Positions 1 to 7,351 of a DNA stretch of 64,000 bases are shown here, piece by piece. Origin of the DNA: Planctomyces sp. SH-PL14 (GTDB lineage: Bacteria > Planctomycetota > Planctomycetia > Planctomycetales > Planctomycetaceae); the NCBI RefSeq assembly GCF_001610835.1, contig NZ_CP011270.1:2746001-2810000 (forward strand), written 5' to 3'. The notes under the pieces were generated by a model. That model did no database searches, had not been told where the DNA came from, and saw only the letters and a program-made list of their open reading frames with translations. Within the stretch, counting starts at the first letter, position 1, and each line of letters begins with the position of its first letter. The position numbers and the translations under genes were made by a program.

Positions 1-1296
1 CGGACCTCGCTTCCGCTTGGGATACCGGGACAACTTCACCCTCTTCGCCAGACGAACCAGCTCCTTCGCCAGCCCCTGGGGGCACAACCCCTGGTGCCAG
101 CACCACGCCGAAGCCTCCACAGCGATCTCCAGACCGCAGTGCGTCAGCAGCACGTCATGCATCAGGTGATAGTCGGACAGCGTCGCCTCGATCGTCTCCC
201 AGCCGTGAACCGACTTCAGCGCCCCCTTGACCACCGCATACGTGTTCCAGGCCACCACCGCCACGGCAAACGAGAACAGGGCCGCCCGCGGATAGCCCAG
301 CGTTTCCACCTCGCACCGCAGAACCTCCGTCAGACACTGGAACGCCTCTTCGATCGTCCACCGCAGGCGGTACGCCTCCACCACCTCGCCGGGCGGGACC
401 GTTTCAGCCGGAAGATTCGTCAGGATGTGGACTTCGCTCTCCCCCTGGTTCGTCGGTCCGTCCAGTTCGATCGTCAGCCGCCGGACCGGCAGCGTCTGGC
501 CCTCATAGTTCAGGTCCAGGGTCTGCTCGAACATCATCCCCGTCGCCGTCCGGCCGATCCGCCGCCGCTTCCCCTCCCGCTCCCAGGAGAGCGTCGAGCG
601 ATGCTGGCGGATCACAAAGCTGGCCGCGTGTTCCACGATTCCGAACAGGATCCGGCTCGTGCAGAAGTTCCGGTCGGCGACGAGCACCATCCCCTTCCGC
701 AACCGCTCCAGCAGCTCCGGGACGAGCGAGCGTTCCTGGGCATGGCCATCCTCACCGGGAACAAGTTCCGTGATCAGCCCCCGACGAAGGTCCAGCAGGG
801 CCAGCGTCTGTCCGGGGAGGGCCGCTTCGCGGGTCGTCCGCAACTCGGCAAGCCGGTGCTCCGTGCTGGTCAGGTGATTCCCGTCGACACAATAGACGTC
901 GTACGTCTTCAGTCCCCCGGTCAGCACGGGTGGCCGCAGGCCCGGCAGAGCATCGATGGCTCGTGCGGCATCGCGGGCGGTCTCGCGGACCAGGGCGGCC
1001 GTGACGGCCGGTTCAAGCCGTCGAAGTTTGTCGTACAGGGCCTGGGGTGAGATGTCGAGTTTGTCCTGAGCCGCCAGATAGGCGGCATGGACAGACGGCT
1101 GCGAACGGGTGGCGACAGCCGACATGATCGCCACGAGCTGCGAGAACAGGAGCTGGCGGCTGTACTGCCGCTGGGCGGCCCGCTGGAAGACCTCATCCAG
1201 CCGCTCGGGCCGCAGCAGGTTCTCCAGAACGGCCCGCACCATGACCGCGGCGGGACAGCGTTCGACAAAACGCTCCAACACTTCGGCTGGCAACAT
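1..1296 (-). CDS. IS4-family DDE transposase (C-terminus beyond the window edge)
   Basis: This is the transposase of the insertion element and cuts and joins DNA through an RNase H-like DDE catalytic core. Translating the minus strand from the ATG at 1296 gives 432 codons with no stop before the window edge. Three acidic motifs are in the expected order: YCVDGNH with Asp138, VADRNF with Asp208, and the IS4 signature YRLRWTIEEAF with the Glu near residue 316. The N-terminal ~120 residues are helical, as expected for the DNA-binding part. The family is usually 400-470 residues, so only a short tail should be missing. No frameshift is seen, so the enzyme could be active. Confidence 0.88.
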   Translation of the reverse strand, partial: MLPAEVLERFVERCPAAVMVRAVLENLLRPERLDEVFQRAAQRQYSRQLLFSQLVAIMSAVATRSQPSVHAAYLAAQDKLDISPQALYDKLRRLEPAVTAALVRETARDAARAIDALPGLRPPVLTGGLKTYDVYCVDGNHLTSTEHRLAELRTTREAALPGQTLALLDLRRGLITELVPGEDGHAQERSLVPELLERLRKGMVLVADRNFCTSRILFGIVEHAASFVIRQHRSTLSWEREGKRRRIGRTATGMMFEQTLDLNYEGQTLPVRRLTIELDGPTNQGESEVHILTNLPAETVPPGEVVEAYRLRWTIEEAFQCLTEVLRCEVETLGYPRAALFSFAVAVVAWNTYAVVKGALKSVHGWETIEATLSDYHLMHDVLLTHCGLEIAVEASAWCWHQGLCPQGLAKELVRLAKRVKLSRYPKRKRGP

Positions 1297-1380
1297 CCCT
1301 GTTGTCCTCTCCAGGAGTCCGTCGCAACCTCCAGACAGAGACAGGGTAAGGACTGACTCGCTCACCTTTAAAGGGGTAGC
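1..1380 (-). mobile_element. IS4-family insertion sequence, left part outside the window
   Basis: The element carries one transposase gene read leftwards and enters a carboxylesterase gene on its right side. The right boundary is placed at about 1370-1380 because the esterase reading frame is normal up to there and then ends after a few foreign codons (a stop at 1368-1370). About 80 bases separate this edge from the transposase start codon, which suits an IS end with a promoter. The other end, and so the terminal inverted repeat and target duplication, is not visible. Confidence 0.75.
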
Positions 1381-2060
1381 ACAGAGACCCCACCGGCCGA
1401 CTCGCCGAAGATCGTCACGTTGTTCGGGTCTCCTCCGAACGCGGCGATGTTTTGCCGCACCCACTTGAGCGCCGCAATCTGATCCATATAGCCGTAGTTG
1501 CCTTTGGCCTCGTCCGGATGCTCAAGGCTGAGCGCGGGGAAGGCGAAAAAGCCCAGGCGACCCAGGCGGTAGTTGAAGGTGACGAGCATGACGCCCTGCT
1601 TGGCGAACGCATCCCCCGACGATCCGGCGCCGCTCCCAAACACGAATGCACCGCCGTGGATCCACACCATGACCGGCAGCTTCGAGTCGGGGCTGGCCGT
1701 GGCAGGTCGCCACACATTGATAAACAGGCAGTCCTCCGACGAGTTCGGCGCGATGCCGCCCGCCCCGCCCCGTCCAAATCCCGCCTGGGCGCAATTGGCG
1801 CCGAACTGACTTGCGTCTCGCTCTCCGTCCCACGTCACGGCGGGCTGAGGTGGACGCCAGCGATTGGGACCGACAGGCGCGGCCGCATAGGGAATCCCCT
1901 TGAAGACCGAGACATCTCCTTCGGTAACACCACGGACGACACCAGATATGGTGCGAGCGGTCGGTGCCGGGCCCGGGGCGGTATTGGCCTTGCCGACGTT
2001 GGCCTCTTGCGCCTGTGCTGAGCTCAGGCAGAATATGGCGATGATCGCGGTGAGTCTCAT
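1368..2060 (-). pseudogene. Type B carboxylesterase, 3' end removed by the IS4 insertion
   Basis: This is the N-terminal part of a secreted alpha/beta-hydrolase that would cleave carboxylic esters. The start at 2060 gives a signal peptide ([18 protein letters not shown]). The family blocks follow in order: [10 protein letters not shown], the EDCLFINVW motif, the oxyanion-hole motif [10 protein letters not shown] and the nucleophile elbow FGESAGG with the catalytic Ser. Three codons after the elbow the frame leaves the family and stops. Type B esterases are about 500 residues, so more than half of the protein, including the catalytic acid and His, is missing. The cause is the adjoining IS4-family element. 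The rest of the gene probably lies beyond the left edge. Confidence 0.85.
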
Positions 2061-2859
2061 GGGTATCTCGCTCGAAAGTCGGGAGGAGTGTTGCCTGCCT
2101 GAAACGAGTTCTCAGGGGAGGCTCGGTGACGCGGAAACCGTCGGGAAGCTCATGGCGTGCTTTGGGATAGAGGACTTCCCAGTTGCGATCGTGTGTTGGA
2201 ACCAGCCGTCCACTTCCGTCCCCTGCCGAAGCCATCGTTCTGCAAACGCTGGCCTCTCTCCGGTCCTTTGGGAAGGGCACTCCGGACAGGTCGAACGCAG
2301 TCTCCCCGTCCCATATGAGGTGCGCCGGCTGTCGTCACAGAGCGCGCAAAAACCAGCATTTGAGAGGAAAGGATGTGAATCGCTGACCAACCCCAATGCA
2401 GTCGGAAGGGCATGGACTCACGACCACTTCCATTCGAAGCTGAAGAGCCTATGCGATCCGATGAGGGGAGTACCGAACCGTCGTAACTGTCAGACGCTGC
2501 TACACAATCGTTGGCCGTTTTTGCTCCCGAGCGGCAGGGCTCCTCTTTTTGAATATGACGGCGGCGAAGCCGTCCGTGCCGAGCTGCTGAAGCTCTGATT
2601 GCTGGTTCGTCTGGTCGTCTCCGTCCGTCGCGTATAGGGCTCGCAACCGGGGTTCCCTGTACGCGACGGACGGAGGCGGCCCAAACGACGCAACGCTCGC
2701 CCTCCCAGCCTTTGTGTCACCCCACTCGTGGCAGGAGAGGGGCCAGGGGAGAGGTCGATGCCGCGACTGAAAAGCCTGTGCGGCACGCGACCTGCAATCC
2801 GGCTGATCACCGACGGCACCGGACGCTTTTCATCTGCCAAATGTGAAGGGATTACATCA
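2061..2859. other. Intergenic stretch without a convincing gene
   Basis: Long open frames occur on both strands, but their composition is poor and none resembles a known protein. The only structured element seen is the long inverted repeat at 2620-2674. The stretch joins the interrupted esterase to a frameshifted gene and may be scar sequence from earlier insertions. Confidence 0.5.
2620..2674. repeat. 20-bp inverted repeat (long hairpin)
   Basis: The arms at 2620-2639 and 2655-2674 pair over 20 bases. The outer 15 are perfect Watson-Crick pairs, and one G-U pair lies in the inner part. The loop is 15 bases. There is no T-run after either arm, so it is not a typical intrinsic terminator. It could be a REP-like palindrome or an end of a small element. 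Confidence 0.6.
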
Positions 2860-3904
2860 ATGGGGAGATCGTCGTCGAAGAAGTTGCAAGGGGGCGCGGC
2901 CGCTCCAGCTGCCAAACCGATACAGGAGCGGAAGTCTCGAAAAATCGCCGACGAGTCGATCGAACACTGGGAACTCCGAGTTTGGAAGAGAGGTGTTCCC
3001 GAGGTCGTGACTATGCTCGCGAAGGTCTTCGCTTACGCGGCCGAAGACTACTTCGAGTTCTTCCGCCTGCGCGCGAGGGACAGTTCCATCAACTCCGCAC
3101 GTTCCCGATTCTGGAGTGGGAGTCTCTCTATCTCAATCCGAGCAAGGCAGGCCGCTTTGTCCGCCGGAAGTGTGGTCGGTCGACTCGCTCTCTGCGCATT
3201 CTTCAAGTGGGTGTCCGGTGGTTCCTCCATCGCTGGCATCGCCTGAACGTCTTCAACCGAGCCGTGCTTCTGTTTCGGGTGATGGCAGACAGAGCGCGCC
3301 ATCTCACCAGCCTGGAGGCCTGGTCGCTGCCGATCGCGTTGGGGTTCCAGAAAGGACTGGGCGAGATCGAGGCCGACCGCGGAATGGGAATTGAAGATCT
3401 CCGGCGGGCCGAATCGCAGTTCTTTCTGACGATCTGGCTCCCCGCGATGCTACTCCTCGGCAAGTGTCCGGCGAAGCTCTACCAGCTGTCGGCGGCGGGG
3501 GACCTGTCGGCCGTTCTGGAACTGATCCGGCTCGACCCGTTCGCTGTCCAGTTGCCAGCCGTTCAAGTCGTCTACGGCAATCTGCTTCGGGAGAATGACG
3601 CTGCCAAACTGGAAGCCTTCCGTCTCGCCCAGGGGGAGTCGGTCGACTTGGCGGCGAGTCGGTCCCTCTTCAAATCGCAGTTTGCTGCCAGGTCATCGGA
3701 CTCTCGAAGATCTGGTGCGGAATTGTCCGAGACGACAGAGCGTGTTTCGATCCGGTCGACCTGTGGAATCTCTTCGATCTCATCGCCAAAGAACGTGGAC
3801 GAGTGAACGACTCCGAGGACTTGGTGAGTTACGAAGCCTTTCGGAAAGCGGTGGGGCGCTGCGAGATCGGCCTTTCGAGGGAAGGCTGGGACATTTTCCG
3901 CTGA
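2860..3904 (+). pseudogene. Frameshifted gene of unknown function
   Basis: Protein-like sequence runs through three frames in turn. It starts at the ATG at 2860 (frame 1, to about 3080), continues in frame 3 (about 3080-3650, including FFLTIWLPAMLLLGKC), and ends in frame 2 (about 3690-3904, including DLWNLFDLIAKERGR) at a TGA. Joined together these would give a protein of roughly 340 residues. At least two frameshifts are needed, near 3080 and 3650-3690. No family was recognised. It lies directly upstream of the recombinase unit and may belong to the same mobile element. Confidence 0.5.
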
Positions 3905-3951
3905 TTCTTGTCCCGGGCTAAGTGGCTGGAGCAGAGCACGCTCCCGCCACG

Positions 3952-4821
3952 ATGCCTAAACAAAAGAAGAGACCGAGTTCTGGAGCTCCGACACCGGGGG
4001 AATGCTTTGGAGTCGCCGCGTCCGGTGAGGAGCGAGGAGCGAGCGAACCGGTCGCGGCGAGCCTGTGGGACGATCCGGCTGGTAGAAGCCCCAGTAACAC
4101 CTACCCCCAGAGTAGTCAGCTGGCATCGGGGCAGGTGCCTCTGGCTGGTCGTCTTGGCTCGTTCGTTTCCGGGGGACTGGACTGGTTTGAGGGCTCATTC
4201 TCAGTCTCCTTCGATCCCATTACCCGAAGTCGGCTCATTCGGGAACTCGATGCGATCAAGGCGCGTTGTCAGGAAACCAGCATCCCGGACGAGTGTGTCC
4301 GCTTACTGGGCCGCGTCGATGTCCGTGTCCATCGGCTGGGGATCAATCGAGGAGGAGAGCGGGGAACTCACTACGCCTATCAGATCTCCTACGCCGGGAT
4401 CACGATCGGCCTGGGCGATTGGAACGCCGAGGAACGTCAGGCCGATAACCTGTTCGTTCGGATGACGGGCGAAACCTGTCTCCTCAAGGGGGCCTGTTTG
4501 GTCGAAGCGGGCCACTTCATCACTCGGTTCAAGGCGGTTCATCCGCAGACCGAGCTGGTCGTGGCCGGGGAACTGGTCTTCGGCAAGATCGACGGCGAGC
4601 TGATTCCTGTCGACCGGTCACTCATCAGTCCCATTCGGGTCTTCAAGCAGGGCTTCGGATGCTTCGTCTCGGGCTTCAAGCAGATGGGAGTGCCGATCAC
4701 CCGCCGGGCCGAGTTGGTAAGGCATGTCGTGAAGGCCGTCGACGGTGTGATGGACTCATCCGAGAAGTGGGCCGATTTCTTTGACGAGTATCGCTTGTTG
4801 CTGGAGGAGTGCAGCACATGA
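3952..4821 (+). CDS. Hypothetical protein, possible replication-initiation-type protein
   Basis: This 289-residue protein starts at the ATG at 3952; a GTG at 3922 is an alternative. The first ~65 residues are low-complexity and probably disordered. The folded part begins near the motif GLDWFEGSFSVSF. The pattern of a hydrophobic strand after a DW motif, a central GDW, and a repeated GFG/SGF segment recalls filamentous-phage-type replication initiators, but the similarity is too weak to assign. Its stop overlaps the next start by four bases (ATGA), and that gene in turn overlaps the serine recombinase, so the three form one translationally coupled unit typical of an integrative element. Confidence 0.5.
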   Translation: MPKQKKRPSSGAPTPGECFGVAASGEERGASEPVAASLWDDPAGRSPSNTYPQSSQLASGQVPLAGRLGSFVSGGLDWFEGSFSVSFDPITRSRLIRELDAIKARCQETSIPDECVRLLGRVDVRVHRLGINRGGERGTHYAYQISYAGITIGLGDWNAEERQADNLFVRMTGETCLLKGACLVEAGHFITRFKAVHPQTELVVAGELVFGKIDGELIPVDRSLISPIRVFKQGFGCFVSGFKQMGVPITRRAELVRHVVKAVDGVMDSSEKWADFFDEYRLLLEECST

Positions 4822-5024
4822 GCGCCACTCCTTCGCCTTCTCCGTCGGCTGCTGTTCCGATGCCCGCGGGCGCTCCCTCCTGGGTGACTGCGGATCTCAT
4901 TGCCCACACGCTGCGAGTCTGGCAACGGTACTACGCCGAACCGTTGAAGCCCGAGGACGCCCTGGCGATGATCGTCGGTGTATCGAAACTGAATCGGGTC
5001 ATCAGTGAAGGGTCTGGAGCATGA
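4818..5024 (+). CDS. Small hypothetical protein coupled to a serine recombinase
   Basis: This 68-residue protein starts at the ATG at 4818 inside the stop of the preceding gene and ends inside the start of the recombinase gene. After a Ser/Pro/Ala-rich N-terminus it carries a helical block, LIAHTLRVWQRYYAEPL followed by PEDALAMI. A short helical protein of this kind in front of a large serine recombinase could be an accessory or directionality factor, but that is inferred from position only. The tight overlaps on both sides make it a real gene rather than a chance frame. Confidence 0.65.
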   Translation: MSATPSPSPSAAVPMPAGAPSWVTADLIAHTLRVWQRYYAEPLKPEDALAMIVGVSKLNRVISEGSGA

Positions 5025-6511
5025 AGCGTTTCGTCGCACTGGCACGGGTCAGCAGTCGCGAACAGGAACGGGAAGGGTTTTCGCTCGAAGTCCAGGAAGA
5101 GGCGCTCCGTCGGTACGCCCTCCAGCATGGGGGCGAGATTGTCCGGTTCTTCAAGATCGCTGAGACGGCCAGCAAGACGGACGAGCGGAGAGCGTTCAGA
5201 GAGCTAGTCCGATACGCGAAGCAGAATGCCCCGGGACTCGACGGGCTCTTGTTCTATAAGGTCGACCGGGCGGCGCGGAACCTGTTCGACTATGTCGAGC
5301 TCGAACGCCTGGAGTCGGAGTACAACGTCCCGTTCATCTCGGTCAGCCAGCCGACGGAGAACACGCCGTCTGGCCGGATGATGCGGCGGACGATGGCCAA
5401 CATGGCCAGCTTCTACACCGAGCAGCAGTCGGTGGATGTCCGCGAAGGTCTCGCGAGAAGAGTGCAAGAGGGCTGGTTCGTCGGCAAAGCTCCGTACGGT
5501 TACCGGAACGTGCGGAAGGATGGGCGGAGCGTCGTTGAGGTCGATCCCCATGCGGCCGACAACGTCCGGCGGATGTTCCACCTCTACGCCTACGAGCCGC
5601 TAACGCTCGACAAGCTCATCGAGCGACTGACGGCGGAAGGCCGGGTGTATCGCCTCCCCGCAATGCCATTCGCCAAGGGCTCAGTCCACAATATCCTCCG
5701 AGATCGGGCTTACATCGGAGAGGTCGAGTTCCGGAGCAGCTGGTATCCGGGCAAGCAGGAGCCAATCGTCGACCGTGGAACCTGGGACCGTGTGCAGGCC
5801 ATCGTCCGCGGCCGTGTCTATCACAGCCACGAGATGACCTATGCCGGCGAGTTCATGACCTGCGGTCATTGCGGACACCCGATCACGGGCGAACGGAAGA
5901 CGCGCGAGACGAAGAACGGCACGCGGGAATACGTCTACTACCGTTGCTCCCGCTACACCGCCGAAGGTCACCCCCGCACGCGGGTTCCCGAAGCCGAATT
6001 CGATCGCGAGATCCTTGAGCTGTTCGGCCGGATGAAGATTCAGGATCCGGAGGTCGTCGAATGGTTCCGCGCCGTGCTGCGGTCACAGTCGAAGGACGCC
6101 CAGGAGGAGAGCCAAGCGCAGAACGCTGAACTCCAGCGCCAGCGAACGCTGCTCATCACTCAGCAGAGCCGTCTCATCGACATGCGGATCGCCGAGTAGA
6201 TCGATCAGGACACGTTCGCCCGGAAGCAGACCGAACTACGCGACCGACTGGCTTCGATCACACTGCAGCTGGAGATCGTCGACCGGTCGCGGTCGGAGCT
6301 GGCCGACTTGGCCGTGAAAGTGTTTGAACTTTCGCAAACGCTGTCGGAGAAGTGGCTTACAGCGGACTATGCCACGAAGCGGCGGATTCTCGAAATCGTC
6401 TGTTTGAACTGCCGCCTCGATGGCGTAAGTCTCAGCCCGCAAATGAGAAAGCCCTTCGACGTTCTCGCCGAAGGACTTCTCGTTCCATCAAGTCGGGGTG
6501 ACGGGATTTGA
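5021..6511 (+). pseudogene. Large serine recombinase interrupted by an in-frame TAG
   Basis: This is a site-specific recombinase of the large serine integrase class, which moves DNA through a 5'-phosphoseryl intermediate. The resolvase domain starts at the N-terminus (LARVSSREQE, with the nucleophilic Ser). The recombinase domain and a zinc-ribbon with CGHCG and YYRC follow. At codon 393 (6197-6199) a TAG stops the frame, but the same frame then continues for 103 codons with typical family sequence (IDQDTFARKQTELRDRLA, the coiled-coil part) to a TGA at 6511. One base change (GAG to TAG) explains this. The 392-residue product keeps the catalytic and zinc domains but loses most of the coiled coil used to control synapsis. 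The last codons overlap a tRNA-like sequence. Confidence 0.85.
6441..6502. repeat. Direct repeat, left-arm copy A (recombinase 3' end)
   Basis: This ~62-base block is the 3' end of the recombinase gene. It is repeated with scattered changes at 14848-14910, next to the truncated tyrosine integrase. The last ~27 bases are identical in both copies and end in the terminal part of a tRNA-Pro-like sequence. It is the left half of an apparent attachment site. Confidence 0.75.
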
Positions 6512-6534
6512 ACCTGCCACCTCCTGGTCCCGAA
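6491..6534 (-). other. 3' half of a tRNA-Pro (CGG), probable attachment-site core
   Basis: Read on the minus strand this is an anticodon loop TTCGGGA (anticodon CGG), the 3' side of the anticodon stem, a variable loop, a T arm (GGTTCAAATCC) and an acceptor end GTCACCCCGACT. The 5' half of the tRNA is not present upstream, so this is not a functional tRNA gene. Half tRNAs of this kind are left by tyrosine integrases that cross over in the anticodon region. It lies exactly between the two arms of repeats found again at 12.8 and 14.9 kb. Confidence 0.7.
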
Positions 6535-6680
6535 TGAGGCGGGCGACTGGCTGGGAACTCGAAGCTGCGGGGAAATCCAGCAAAAACATTGGTGGACGAA
6601 TCGCAGACATTCTACCAATCGCAGGCACTATGTCCATGTTTTGTTCCGGATCGCACAGAGTTCCGTGCCATAGCGTGCCA
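6525..6680. repeat. Direct repeat, right-arm copy A (~155 bp)
   Basis: This block begins in the anticodon stem of the half tRNA-Pro and is repeated almost base for base at 12806-12960. It ends with a short motif (TTCCGTGCCATAGCGTGCCA) that is also found next to the integrase start at 14803-14825. The two long copies bracket the MBL-C25 and hydrolase-phosphoesterase genes. An attachment-site arm with integrase-binding motifs is the likely nature. Confidence 0.8.
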
Positions 6681-6745
6681 CGCCAGTACCGACACCGGCC
6701 GCAACAATTCGGCCTGTCGCCCCCGGTGACTCTGGAAGGTGATTC

Positions 6746-6853
6746 ATGACCAACAAACTCACGATGATCGAGAAGCGGTCCGACATTTCGAAGCCGGTCG
6801 TCGACCTCACGCGAAACGATACAGCATCATTTCAACGGGCGGCGACGGCCTAA
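6746..6853 (+). CDS. Possible 35-residue protein
   Basis: This short frame begins with ATG (MTNKLTMIEKRSDISKPV) eight bases after a good ribosome-binding site, GGAAGG, and ends in TAA. It lies just inside the direct repeat that bounds the cargo block. It may be the surviving N-terminus of a longer protein. No family is recognised. Confidence 0.3.
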   Translation: MTNKLTMIEKRSDISKPVVDLTRNDTASFQRAATA

Positions 6854-6859
6854 ATTACG

Positions 6860-7279
6860 TTAGCCTTGCTCTGCAAAGCAGTTACCAGCCGCATCCTCGA
6901 GTCTGACGATGTCGGCCGGAGCGGTCGGATCTCCGCCGGCTGCGAGATTTGTCGAGCGCTTGACAACTTTGATTTGCGACCCACGAATCTCGTCCAATTG
7001 CTCATTCTCGTAGTCCTCATCGGGGACAGCGGTCGGAGGAATCGCTGCGGCACCTCGCGGTGTTTCGCCGATCGAAGAATCCGCAGACGCCGCGGCGGAA
7101 CGTCGTAAGAAACGGGCCTCCGCTTCTTCCGCACGGCTCATCGATGGCGGCGATGCAGAATTGGGCGAATCCAGGCTGACAGGTTCGTCTCCAGACAGCG
7201 AACGAGCTCGACGTCGAATACTGCTTAAGCTTTCAGACTTCGCGTCGGCAGGTAAAAACCTACTTGTGTCGCGTTCCAT
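6860..7279 (-). CDS. Small hypothetical protein downstream of the MBL-C25 protease gene
   Basis: This 139-residue protein is rich in Ser, Ala, Asp and Glu, with no signal peptide or membrane segment. The N-terminal two thirds look disordered (RARSLSGDEPVSLDSPNSA). The C-terminal third is more ordered (DEIRGSQIKVVKRSTNL). It follows the MBL-C25 fusion gene on the same strand after a 72-base gap, so the two are probably cotranscribed. A protein like this could be a substrate, inhibitor or partner of the protease, but nothing in the sequence proves it. Confidence 0.55.
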   Translation of the reverse strand: MERDTSRFLPADAKSESLSSIRRRARSLSGDEPVSLDSPNSASPPSMSRAEEAEARFLRRSAAASADSSIGETPRGAAAIPPTAVPDEDYENEQLDEIRGSQIKVVKRSTNLAAGGDPTAPADIVRLEDAAGNCFAEQG

Positions 7280-7351
7280 GGCTCAACCTCCTCTTCGTTT
7301 CGTCCGACTGAATTCTAGCAGAAAGTCCAATGTCGCCGACAGGAGATCGGG

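Noticed and set aside
94-1050. Long plus-strand frame of 318 codons
   Set aside because: It lies opposite the IS4 transposase, whose minus-strand frame carries all DDE motifs; the plus frame is Arg/Gln-rich shadow sequence.
6498-6749. Frame beginning TGFEPATSWSR and the similar frame at 12458-13255
   Set aside because: These are translations of the tRNA-Pro-like sequence and of the attachment repeats, a common false gene.
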